Shown piece after piece: positions 43,847 through 50,991 of a stretch of 53,558 bases of DNA. A program made the translations under genes and the position numbers. The notes beneath the pieces were generated by a model, which made no database searches, had not been told where the DNA came from, and saw nothing but the letters and a program-made list of their open reading frames with translations. Source of the stretch: Lujinxingia vulgaris (GTDB taxonomy: Bacteria > Myxococcota_A > Bradymonadia > Bradymonadales > Bradymonadaceae); the NCBI RefSeq assembly GCF_007997005.1, contig NZ_VOSL01000039.1, positions 1 to 53,558 on the forward strand, in the 5' to 3' direction. Position 1 is the first letter of the stretch. Each line of letters opens with the position of its first letter.

Positions 43847-44971
43847 CTACTCGTTGATTGAGGCAAGTGTGGGAGCGTCGATCTGGCCGTGATCGTTGGC
43901 GCCCCAGCAGGTGATCTCGCCGCCGGTGGTGATCGCGCAGCTGAAGTCTTCGCCGGCGGCCACATCGATAAAGGTGCCGGCGGGGGAGGTGCCCTGCCCC
44001 TGGCTGTCGGAACCCCAGCAGATGATGTTGTCGTTATCGCGGATGCCGCAGCCGTGCAGGCGGCCCAGGGCCAGATCTTTCATGGCGACCGCCGGAGGTT
44101 CGGTGGCGCCGGTCTCGGTGGCGCCCCAGCAGGAGGGGATGCCGGCCTCGTTGAGCACGCAGGCGAAGAGGTCGCCGCCGTAGAGGGCCTCGAAACTTAT
44201 GTTGGAGCCCGGCGAGGTGTTGCTCATGATGGCGCCTCCCCAGCAGCGGATGTGGCGATCGTCGAGCGTGAGCAGGCAGGAGTAGAGGTCGCCGGCGACG
44301 ACGGCCGAGGCGGTGGAGGCGCCATTGGGCAGTGAAGTCTGGCTGTCGTCGTCGCGGCCGTAGCAGAGGAGCTCGTCGTCGGGGGTGATGCCGCAGGTAT
44401 GCCAGGAGCCGGTGGCGAAGCGCTCAAAGAGCTGTCCAGAGGGGGGAAACTGGCCGTAGGTGTTGTCGCCCCAGCAGCGCACGAGGTTGTCGGTGCGAAG
44501 CCCGCAGGTGTGGCGCCAGCCGGGCATCAGGGCGATGAAGGGTTCGTCCGGGGCGTTGGTCTGGCCGGTGCTGTTGTTGCCCCAGCAGAGGGTGTCGCCC
44601 GCAGAGGTCAGCGCGCAGGCGTGTTCGCCGGCGGCGGCGACATGGGTGAAGGTGACGGCGTAGTCGTCGGCGTCTTCTTCGGCGTCGGCGTCCTCTTCGG
44701 CGTCGGGGGTGGGGTCGACGTCCTGGTTCGCGTCGCCGGTGTCGCCGGCGTCTTCTTCGGCATCGGGTTCTTCGGTGTCGGGGGTGTCGTGTGCGTCAGA
44801 GCCACTGTCTTCGGCATCTTCGGGGGGCAGGCAGACGCCGGCGACGCATTGCTCTCCGGTGAAGCAGTCCAGCGGGGTGGTGCAGGGCTGGGCGTCGGGG
44901 GAGCAGGCGCCGATGAGCGTGGCTGCGACCAGGAGGATAAGAGAGAGGGGGCGGCGCGTGGTGGAGGACAT
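43847..44971 (-). CDS. RCC1-repeat lipoprotein with Asp/Glu-rich linker
   Basis: A 374-aa protein started at ATG 44971; in-frame ATG/TTG codons extend it by 4-5 residues. The signal peptide ends at lipobox LIGAC. A Cys-rich module follows (CTTPLDCFTGEQCVAGVCLP), the small disulfide motif common in deltaproteobacterial lipoproteins, then a 60-residue Asp/Glu linker. Seven RCC1-like blades follow, each with C...CWG or CYG, for example HTCGLRTDNLVRCWGDN and SCAITTGGEITCWGAND. It has the same design as 507-2336 with a shorter first half. A surface propeller protein; ligand unknown. Confidence 0.88.
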   Translation of the reverse strand: MSSTTRRPLSLILLVAATLIGACSPDAQPCTTPLDCFTGEQCVAGVCLPPEDAEDSGSDAHDTPDTEEPDAEEDAGDTGDANQDVDPTPDAEEDADAEEDADDYAVTFTHVAAAGEHACALTSAGDTLCWGNNSTGQTNAPDEPFIALMPGWRHTCGLRTDNLVRCWGDNTYGQFPPSGQLFERFATGSWHTCGITPDDELLCYGRDDDSQTSLPNGASTASAVVAGDLYSCLLTLDDRHIRCWGGAIMSNTSPGSNISFEALYGGDLFACVLNEAGIPSCWGATETGATEPPAVAMKDLALGRLHGCGIRDNDNIICWGSDSQGQGTSPAGTFIDVAAGEDFSCAITTGGEITCWGANDHGQIDAPTLASINE

Positions 44972-45109
44972 CGGGGGATCCATCAAAAAGGGCGGAAGTC
45001 GGCTCGCGGTTGGGGCAGTTTAACGAATTTTTGCGCTCCGCGCAGGCCACGCGCATCGGTCCGAGGGGGGGAGCGGACGTACGGATCGACCGCATGCCTC
45101 GTGGAGCGC

Positions 45110-45124
45110 GTCCGTCTCTCGGTC
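45110..45124 (+). repeat. Hairpin repeat copy 7
   Basis: GTCCG-tctct-CGGTC, with one mismatch in the right arm, lies between two minus-strand genes. Confidence 0.65.
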
Positions 45125-45155
45125 AGAGCCGGCAGGTCGGAACCGGTATCATCGA

Positions 45156-45776
45156 TCAGGTATAGATCTCGTCGAGTAGGTCGTCGTCGAGGAAGTAGTA
45201 TGCCATGAGCGCGAGGGTGATGCCTGCAGCGCTGAGTGTGTCGGCGCTTTGGACAGACTCCCACTCAAAGCTCTCGTGGCTGACAAAGGCCAGGGCGGGC
45301 TCCTGGAGAGCGTTCTGGCGGAGGGGATCAAAGAAGAGCCAGTTCTGACCGCATCCGTAGGCTTCTTGCAGCTCGTCGAGGCTTTTTCCGTGGGCGTTCA
45401 TCTCGTTGATAAACTCCGGCCAGTCCCCCTCTTCGATGTAGTCGAGATCGAAGCCATAAAGGCCCGGGGTTTCCCCCAGGTCGGTGAGTCCGAAGAACCC
45501 CATGGGGCCTCCGCCGATGGATTCCCAGGTGATGCCGTTATGATGTCGGGCCAGTTCGCCGTAGCTCTGCGGGGTTGCCTCATGCATCTCACCGGTGAAG
45601 GGAGGAGCGCAGTCGATGGTCTCGTTTCCGATGCTAAAGGTCACCGCGCCATCGTCGTGACGTTCAAAGGACGTGACCTTTCGGGCCATGGCTTCAAGGC
45701 GTTTCTTGTCGTCCTCGGAGTTGCAGAGAAAGGTGAAATGGTCGGCAACGATGGCAGCGAGTGTCGTGTCGGACAT
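45156..45776 (-). CDS. SMI1/KNR4 (SUKH)-like protein
   Basis: A 206-aa protein starting at ATG 45776 with GGAGGAT upstream. The mid-section has the pattern PQSYGELARHHNGITWESIG, like the entry helix and HNG of SUKH domains. Its end (WLFFDP, then AFVSHESFEWESVQ) fits the closing strands of the same fold. SUKH proteins are commonly immunity proteins of polymorphic toxin systems. No toxin gene is adjacent. The C-terminus is acidic (FLDDDLLDEIY). The assignment rests on short motifs and could be wrong. Confidence 0.55.
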   Translation of the reverse strand: MSDTTLAAIVADHFTFLCNSEDDKKRLEAMARKVTSFERHDDGAVTFSIGNETIDCAPPFTGEMHEATPQSYGELARHHNGITWESIGGGPMGFFGLTDLGETPGLYGFDLDYIEEGDWPEFINEMNAHGKSLDELQEAYGCGQNWLFFDPLRQNALQEPALAFVSHESFEWESVQSADTLSAAGITLALMAYYFLDDDLLDEIYT

Positions 45777-46069
45777 GGCGTATCCTCCGAGAGGGGGGCG
45801 AGGCGGCAGGTTCGCTGCGTCGCGGAGTGAACGTGCTTTAGAGCTCATTGCGATAGTGGATGTTCACCGAACCTGGCAAGTCTTCTCGGATGACGTGGTG
45901 CATGTCTGGAATTCCCTTCGCGCATCAGGTGGCGACGGGAGAGCTTGCCCGGTACGTGGGTGCCCCTTGCTCCCGTGCCGATGCTGACGTACCAGAGGAC
46001 CAGCGGTTGCGGCCCGGCGAATGGGCGCGATGAGACGATGTGGTGGAGCCGAGTGTGAGGAGTGGGAGC
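45777..46069. other. Divergent intergenic region, no gene seen
   Basis: About 290 bp between a minus-strand and a plus-strand gene. No protein-like frame and no strong promoter boxes were identified. Confidence 0.5.
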
Positions 46070-46804
46070 GTGACGAGTTACCCCAGAGTGATGTTTGTGC
46101 ATGGGCTGGAGAGCGGCCCGTCTGGCGAGAAGGTTCAGCAGCTGCGGGCGATGGGCGTGGGGGTGAGCGCGGCGGATATGCGGATGTCGCTCAAGCGTCT
46201 GGATCGCCATCATTCGGTGATGCGTAACATCCTGCGTGCGCCGGAGGTGCAGGTGGCCGCCGCTGGCGCGGCGGCGATGGTGGGCGCCGGGTTTCTGCGC
46301 AAGAAGATGTGGCCGGCAGCGCTGGCCGGGGTGGGCATCGGGGCGTGGTGGACGGCGCGCGGCGATGAGGTGACGCGCCAGGCGGTGTGCACCAGCTACG
46401 AGCAGTGTGTGGAGGTGCAGCGGCGCGCGCTTGAGACCTTTAAGCCCGATGTGCTGCTGGGGTCGAGCTGGGGCGGGGCGATCACCCTGGAGCTGATGTT
46501 GCGTGGTCACTGGAGGGGGCCTGCGGTGCTGCTGGCGCCGGCCTTTCATGCGGCGCACCGGCGGATGGGGCTCGACGCGGCCGCGCGTCTGGAGGGCTTT
46601 GATGGGGCTTCGCGCACGTTGATCTTTCATGATCCCACCGACGACACCGTGCCGCTGGCCGACAGTGAGCGCTTAAGCGCGCAAACGGGCACCGAGCTCC
46701 GCGCGGTCTCGGCCGGCGGCCACCGGCTTATGGGCCTGTTGACCGACGGTCAGCTCACCGGTGCGCTCAAGCAGGTTGGCGAGCTTGCGCAGGTGGCCGG
46801 CTGA
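46070..46804 (+). CDS. Alpha/beta-hydrolase
   Basis: A 244-aa protein with GTG start at 46070 preceded by GGAGTGGGAG; the frame reaches back to 46040. The nucleophile elbow is GSSWGG (GxSxG form) and the oxyanion-side motif is MFVHGLESGP. The acid lies in HDPTDDTVP and the catalytic His in GGHRLMG, so the triad is complete. A hydrophobic segment (VAAAGAAAMVGAGFLRKKM, WPAALAGVGIGAWW) between about residues 60 and 95 is unusual for this fold and may dock it to the membrane. Substrate unknown. The stop overlaps the methyltransferase ATG (TGATG), so the two genes are coupled. Confidence 0.85.
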   Translation: MTSYPRVMFVHGLESGPSGEKVQQLRAMGVGVSAADMRMSLKRLDRHHSVMRNILRAPEVQVAAAGAAAMVGAGFLRKKMWPAALAGVGIGAWWTARGDEVTRQAVCTSYEQCVEVQRRALETFKPDVLLGSSWGGAITLELMLRGHWRGPAVLLAPAFHAAHRRMGLDAAARLEGFDGASRTLIFHDPTDDTVPLADSERLSAQTGTELRAVSAGGHRLMGLLTDGQLTGALKQVGELAQVAG

Positions 46805-47787
46805 TGTCTGACGCGGCTTCAACCCCGGGTGCGCCGCTGCGTTGCCTGGAGCTCTTCTGCGGCATCGGCGGCTTTGCCGCCGCCGTGCAGGGGCACGCCA
46901 GCGTGGTGGGCGCGCTCGATCTTTCGGGCCACGCCATCGAGGTGTACCGCCACAACTTTAGCGATCACGGTGCGCGCCAGGCCCACCTGGAGCACCTCGA
47001 TGAGGCGGAGATTTTTGGCTATGAGGCCGAGCTGTGGTGGATGTCGCCTCCCTGCCAGCCCTACACCACACGCGGGGCGCAGCGGGATCTCGAGGATCAT
47101 CGAGCGCGCAGCCTGGTGCGTCTCATGGAGCTCATCGGGCGGCACGGGCCCAGGCATGTGGCGATGGAGAACGTGCCCGGGTTTCGGGGCTCGGATGCCC
47201 ACGCCCTGGTGCTCTCCACGCTGAACGAGGCCGGCTACGCGGTGGCCGAGCGCCTGCTCTGCCCCACCGAACTCGGCGTTCCGGCGCAGCGCGAGCGCTA
47301 CTATCTGGTGGCGAGCCGCGACGGGCTTCTGCCCTGGCGAGCGCTCCCGACGCCTGTGATGCGCCCGCTGGCCGACTTTTTGATCAAACCCACCGACGAG
47401 GAGCTCCTCGATGTGGTCGTGCCCGCCGAGGTGATCGCAAAGCACGGTCCGGGCATGCGCATCTTCGATCTGCGGGAGGAGCCGGGGCGCATCGCCAACA
47501 CCTTCACCGGTGCCTACGGCAAGACCTGGCAGGCCGCCGGCGCATATCTGCGCATGGCCGACGGGCGCGTGCGCCGCTTTACGCCCCGGGAGATGCTGGG
47601 GCTGATGGGGTTTGGGGCGGACTTCGGGTTTCCGGCGCATGTGAGCCTGCGCCAGCGCTACAAACTCATTGGCAACAGCCTCTCGGTCTGGGCGATGCGG
47701 GAGGTGCTCAGCGCGCTGATTCCCTCGATGTCTGGCGCGAAGACGCCGCTCGGTTTGTGCTCCCATGAGACGCTGACCGCGCAGTGA
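46804..47787 (+). CDS. Dnmt2-like C5-cytosine methyltransferase
   Basis: A 327-aa protein. It has the C5-methyltransferase motifs in order: LELFCGIGG (I), SPPCQPYT with catalytic Cys84 (IV), ENVPGF (VI), QRERYYL (VIII) and GNSLSVWAMR (X). Its target-recognition region is very short, and it contains NTFTGAYGKTWQAAGAYL, which lines up with the CFT(K)xYG motif of Dnmt2 enzymes; the Cys of CFT is Thr here. Dnmt2 relatives methylate C38 of some tRNAs, so RNA as well as DNA should be considered. There is no restriction gene beside it, and it is coupled to a hydrolase. Confidence 0.85.
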   Translation: MSDAASTPGAPLRCLELFCGIGGFAAAVQGHASVVGALDLSGHAIEVYRHNFSDHGARQAHLEHLDEAEIFGYEAELWWMSPPCQPYTTRGAQRDLEDHRARSLVRLMELIGRHGPRHVAMENVPGFRGSDAHALVLSTLNEAGYAVAERLLCPTELGVPAQRERYYLVASRDGLLPWRALPTPVMRPLADFLIKPTDEELLDVVVPAEVIAKHGPGMRIFDLREEPGRIANTFTGAYGKTWQAAGAYLRMADGRVRRFTPREMLGLMGFGADFGFPAHVSLRQRYKLIGNSLSVWAMREVLSALIPSMSGAKTPLGLCSHETLTAQ

Positions 47788-47897
47788 GGGTTGACGGCGA
47801 GCCCCGGGCTCGCTTAGCTGGCGGGCATCCCGAAGCGAGACGTGAGGCCGACGCGCGGCGGCTGGCCAATGGCCCTCCATGAGGCTTGAGAGCAGCG

Positions 47898-48341
47898 ATG
47901 AAGTGCAAGAAGTGTGACGAGAAAAACCCGCCGGGCACCAACAACTGCCTCTATTGCCTGGAGCCTTTGCCCGAGGTCGATGAGGCGCGTGGCGAGAAGG
48001 CCTTTGGCGGGATGATCGTGCTGGGGCTCTTCGTGGTGGCGCTGGGCTATCTGGCGTGGTGGGGCTGGGGGTGGTGGCAGCTGGAGAGCGAACGCCAGAA
48101 GGCACAGGCCGAGGGGCTGACCGAGTACGTCGTGCACCAGATCTGCTTTGGCGAGGAGAGCCCGATTCGCGACAACGACTACCGCGGGCGCGGCTACCAT
48201 TATCAGGCTGTGCGGGCGACGGGTGGCGGGCTGCTCGGCGGCGGGGAGGGGATGCGCCACTGCTACCGCAAGGAGCTCGGTCCGGCTGCCGGGCTTAAGG
48301 AGCTGCCCGAGAAGGGGGAGCTTGAGCGGGTGTTTCGTTGA
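47898..48341 (+). CDS. Zinc-ribbon membrane protein
   Basis: A 147-aa protein starting at ATG 47898. The N-terminus is a four-Cys zinc ribbon (CKKCDEKNPPGTNNCLYC). One transmembrane helix follows (MIVLGLFVVALGYLAWWGWGW), then a 90-residue soluble C-terminus with Cys and a Gly-rich loop. The likely topology places the ribbon in the cytoplasm. Function unknown; zinc-ribbon membrane proteins of this type often regulate secretion or envelope proteins. Its stop overlaps the TTG start of the HPP gene. Confidence 0.75.
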   Translation: MKCKKCDEKNPPGTNNCLYCLEPLPEVDEARGEKAFGGMIVLGLFVVALGYLAWWGWGWWQLESERQKAQAEGLTEYVVHQICFGEESPIRDNDYRGRGYHYQAVRATGGGLLGGGEGMRHCYRKELGPAAGLKELPEKGELERVFR

Positions 48342-49018
48342 GTGATTCGGAGCGCGAGACGCGGCGGGGCGTGAGGGTGGGGGTGCCCGCGATCGTGCGC
48401 GGGATTCTAAAACGTCTGGGCGCAGACGATGTCGATGAGCGGGCGCGCTCACGAGGCTCGCAGGCGCTCTTTATGTTGCTCAACGGGGGCTTAAGCATCG
48501 GGCTTCTGGCGGCGATGGCGCATCTGGCGCGCTCGCCATTGATTTTCCCCTCGCTGGGGCCCACGGCCTTTTTGCTCTTCTTTCGACCGCTGGCGGCGGC
48601 CTCGTCGCCGCGCCACACCGTGCTCGGGCATCTGGTGGGCGTGGTGGTGGGGCTCTTTTGTTTGTGGGTGTTCGGGCTGCTGGGGGTGCCGGCCAACTTA
48701 AGCGAGGGGGTGGGTCTTGCGCGGGTCGGCGCCGCAGCGCTCTCGCTGGGAGGGACGGGGGCGTTGATGGTCTATTTTGGCGTGGCGCACCCGCCGGCCG
48801 GGGCCACCACGCTGATCGTCTCGCTGGGGCTGATGCCGCATCTGTGGCAGGCGCCGGTGTTGATGGGGGCGGTGTGTTTGATGGCCCTGCAGGGGCTTGT
48901 GATCAACCGCCTGGCGGGCATCCCTTATCCGCTGTGGCGCCCCTCGAAACAGCGCGCCGAGCAGGCCGCGAGGTTGCAGGCGGAGCTGGACGACTCGCCA
49001 CCTGAGCCTGGCGCATAA
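48338..49018 (+). CDS. HPP-family integral membrane protein
   Basis: A 226-aa protein starting with TTG 48338, which overlaps the preceding TGA. It has four to five membrane segments and the HPP signatures PSLGPTAFLLFF, SSPRHTVLGHLVG and HPPAGATTLIVSLG. HPP proteins have been linked to nitrite transport in plastids and cyanobacteria, and their role elsewhere is open. The C-terminal tail is soluble and charged. Alternative starts are GTG codons slightly downstream. Coupled to the zinc-ribbon gene and convergent with the kinase gene. Confidence 0.88.
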   Translation: MSDSERETRRGVRVGVPAIVRGILKRLGADDVDERARSRGSQALFMLLNGGLSIGLLAAMAHLARSPLIFPSLGPTAFLLFFRPLAAASSPRHTVLGHLVGVVVGLFCLWVFGLLGVPANLSEGVGLARVGAAALSLGGTGALMVYFGVAHPPAGATTLIVSLGLMPHLWQAPVLMGAVCLMALQGLVINRLAGIPYPLWRPSKQRAEQAARLQAELDDSPPEPGA

Positions 49019-49044
49019 GCCCGGCGACAAAATGAGTAGAAAAC

Positions 49045-50004
49045 TCAGGCTGGCATCGGGTGCAGGGTGCGCGCCGGGATGTGTGAGGCCCGCGCCGGGG
49101 CTTCTTCCAGACGATGCAGGGTCGATGGCCCCAGGCCTTCGATGACGATGGAGGATGCGGCGCTGGCCTGGCGGGCGGCGTCGAGCGGGTCGGCGCCCAG
49201 CATCAGGTGGTGGGTGAAGGTGGCGGCGAAGACGTCGCCGGCGCCGGTGGGGTCGACGGCCTCGGTGGGGAAGATGCCGACCTCGAGGGTGCGGCCTTTT
49301 TGGAAGATGCGGCTCCCGCGGGTGCCCAGGGTCAGCGCGACGGTGGGCACGACGCTTAAGAGGCGATCGAGAAGATCGCCCTGGCCGATCAGATCTTCTT
49401 CGCTCAGGCAGGCGATGTCGACGCCTCGAAAGGCTTCGGCGTCGACCTCCCAGGGTTTTTGCACGACCTGCAGGGCGCCCGGGGCGACGCCGCGCGCGTG
49501 CAGGGATTCGAGCGCGCTGGGGTCGTCGACGGGCGCGCCGCCTACCTTGATCCAGCCCTGAATGTTGATGGCGACAAGGCCGCGCTTTGCGACCTCGCGG
49601 CGCGCCTTGAGCCAGTCCGAGAGACGGACTTCGCCAAGCACGGGCGCCAGATGCACGAGGTCGGCGTCGAGCCACTCCGCGGGGCAAAGCTCCGGGGAGA
49701 CGTCCGGGGCGATGGCCTCCAGAAGTTGCACCCGCGGCGCGTCGTCGGGGTAGTAGTTGGCAAAGACGGTGGTCTGTCCTCGCTGCGCTCTGGTGTGCGC
49801 GATGTCGGTGAGCGCCGCGTCGCACTCAAAGTCTTCGCCGACCACGCTCAAGAGGTGAGTGCGGCCCTGGAGGCGGCGATGCACCTCGGCGCCGTAATAG
49901 GCGCAGCCGCCGGCCTTAAAGCCGCCCGGGTAGCGGTCGTGGGTGACGTGACCGACCACGAGCGTGCGGTGAGTGCTGCCAGGGTTTTGTGCCGACGGGG
50001 TCAA
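49045..50004 (-). CDS. PfkB-family kinase, inositol-kinase-like
   Basis: A 319-aa protein starting at TTG 50004, which overlaps the stop of the SDR gene (TTGA), so the two are coupled; a longer frame to 50280 is rejected. The early strand RTLVVGHVTHDRY and the following GGCAYYGAE (gating Gly-Gly) are typical of the ribokinase fold. The C-terminal catalytic motif DPTGAGDVFAATF contains the base Asp and the anion hole. Sequence style recalls myo-inositol kinases rather than phosphofructokinase. Its place with an SDR and a sugar-phosphate cyclase fusion points to a cyclitol substrate. Confidence 0.88.
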   Translation of the reverse strand: MTPSAQNPGSTHRTLVVGHVTHDRYPGGFKAGGCAYYGAEVHRRLQGRTHLLSVVGEDFECDAALTDIAHTRAQRGQTTVFANYYPDDAPRVQLLEAIAPDVSPELCPAEWLDADLVHLAPVLGEVRLSDWLKARREVAKRGLVAINIQGWIKVGGAPVDDPSALESLHARGVAPGALQVVQKPWEVDAEAFRGVDIACLSEEDLIGQGDLLDRLLSVVPTVALTLGTRGSRIFQKGRTLEVGIFPTEAVDPTGAGDVFAATFTHHLMLGADPLDAARQASAASSIVIEGLGPSTLHRLEEAPARASHIPARTLHPMPA

Positions 50005-50765
50005 TTGAAAAACTCGCCATTGCTCACGTTGTAGCTCTGCCCGGTGATGGCGCTGGCCGCGTCGCTTGCCAGAAAGGCGATGAGCTCGGCGACCTCCTCG
50101 GGGGCGACCATGCGCCCGAGCGGAATCGCGGCGATGGCCTTTTTGCGGAAGTCGTCGACCTCTTCGCCCCGGGCTTGAGCGGAGTAGGCGGAGTCGGCCC
50201 GCGCCATGGGCGTATCGACCCAGCCGGGGCAGACGGCGTTGACGCGAATCTGGCGTGGGGCAAGCTCCAGGGCCACGCATTTGGTCAGGCCCAGCACGGC
50301 GTGTTTGCTGGCCGTATAGGCCTCGTAGCCGGCGCGCGCATTTTTACCCAGCCCCGACGAGACGGTGACGATGCGGCCGCCCTCGGGCATCGAGGCGGCG
50401 GCGGCTTTGACGCAGTAATAGGCGCCGTGCACGTTCACATCGAAGGTGGTCTGCCAGACCCGGTCACTGTGGTCGTCGTCGAGGCGCGCCTGCAGGCAGA
50501 CGCCGGCGTTGGCAACCAGCGTGTGAATGGGGCCGATTTTTTCAAAAAGGGTCTCGACGGCGGCCTGGTCGGTGACGTCGAGCGTGTAGGTCTCGATCGT
50601 TGCCCCGGCGCTCCGAGCGGCCTCAGCGAGGGATTCCGCGGCCGCGGCCAGCTTTGCCCCGTTTCGCGCGCAGAGCACCACGCGGTGCTCCGGCTTCAAA
50701 AAGTGGCGCGCGCTCGCCAGGCCGATGCCGCTGGAGCCGCCTGTAATCACGATCGTTTTCTTCAT
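50001..50765 (-). CDS. SDR oxidoreductase of the cyclitol operon
   Basis: A 254-aa short-chain dehydrogenase/reductase with TGGSSGIG (residues 8-15), NAGV at about 89-92, the catalytic Ser in VTVSSGLG and YTASK. The C-terminal PGWVDTPMARADSA and ITGQSYNVSNGEF are FabG-like. Its stop overlaps the kinase start. Located 226 nt downstream of the fusion gene, with the 160-bp palindrome between them. An NAD(P)-dependent ketone or cyclitol oxidoreductase is plausible. The ribosome binding site before ATG 50765 is weak. Confidence 0.88.
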   Translation of the reverse strand: MKKTIVITGGSSGIGLASARHFLKPEHRVVLCARNGAKLAAAAESLAEAARSAGATIETYTLDVTDQAAVETLFEKIGPIHTLVANAGVCLQARLDDDHSDRVWQTTFDVNVHGAYYCVKAAAASMPEGGRIVTVSSGLGKNARAGYEAYTASKHAVLGLTKCVALELAPRQIRVNAVCPGWVDTPMARADSAYSAQARGEEVDDFRKKAIAAIPLGRMVAPEEVAELIAFLASDAASAITGQSYNVSNGEFFN

Positions 50766-50781
50766 GACGTCGTCTCACTAT

Positions 50782-50941
50782 TACGCCGTGAGCTATTGTT
50801 GACGCCGCGTCTGCTGCGTTGAGAGCATCTCGGGCGGCGTTGCAAAGCCTCGACGATGCTAAAGCATCGCCTGCGTTTCGCGCCTTGCCCGAGAAGCTCT
50901 CAACCTCGCAGCCATCAACGTCAACTTCTGCTCACGGCGTA
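50782..50941. repeat. 160-bp imperfect palindrome
   Basis: Ends TACGCCGTGAGC (50782-50793) and GCTCACGGCGTA (50930-50941) match exactly as inverted arms, and the centre is the 16-bp CGATGCTAAAGCATCG (50854-50869). Matching blocks along both arms include gttgacg, gttgagagc and tctcgggc. The dyad centre is 50861.5. It could form a long hairpin in RNA between the fusion gene and the SDR gene. Confidence 0.9.
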
Positions 50942-50991
50942 GTACCTTGCAAAATCACCTGAAAGAACCCACTCGCCGCCAGACGAAATGA

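Noticed and set aside
50782-50941. Rho-independent terminator
   Set aside because: The palindrome is far too long, has no T run, and lies between genes of the same operon.
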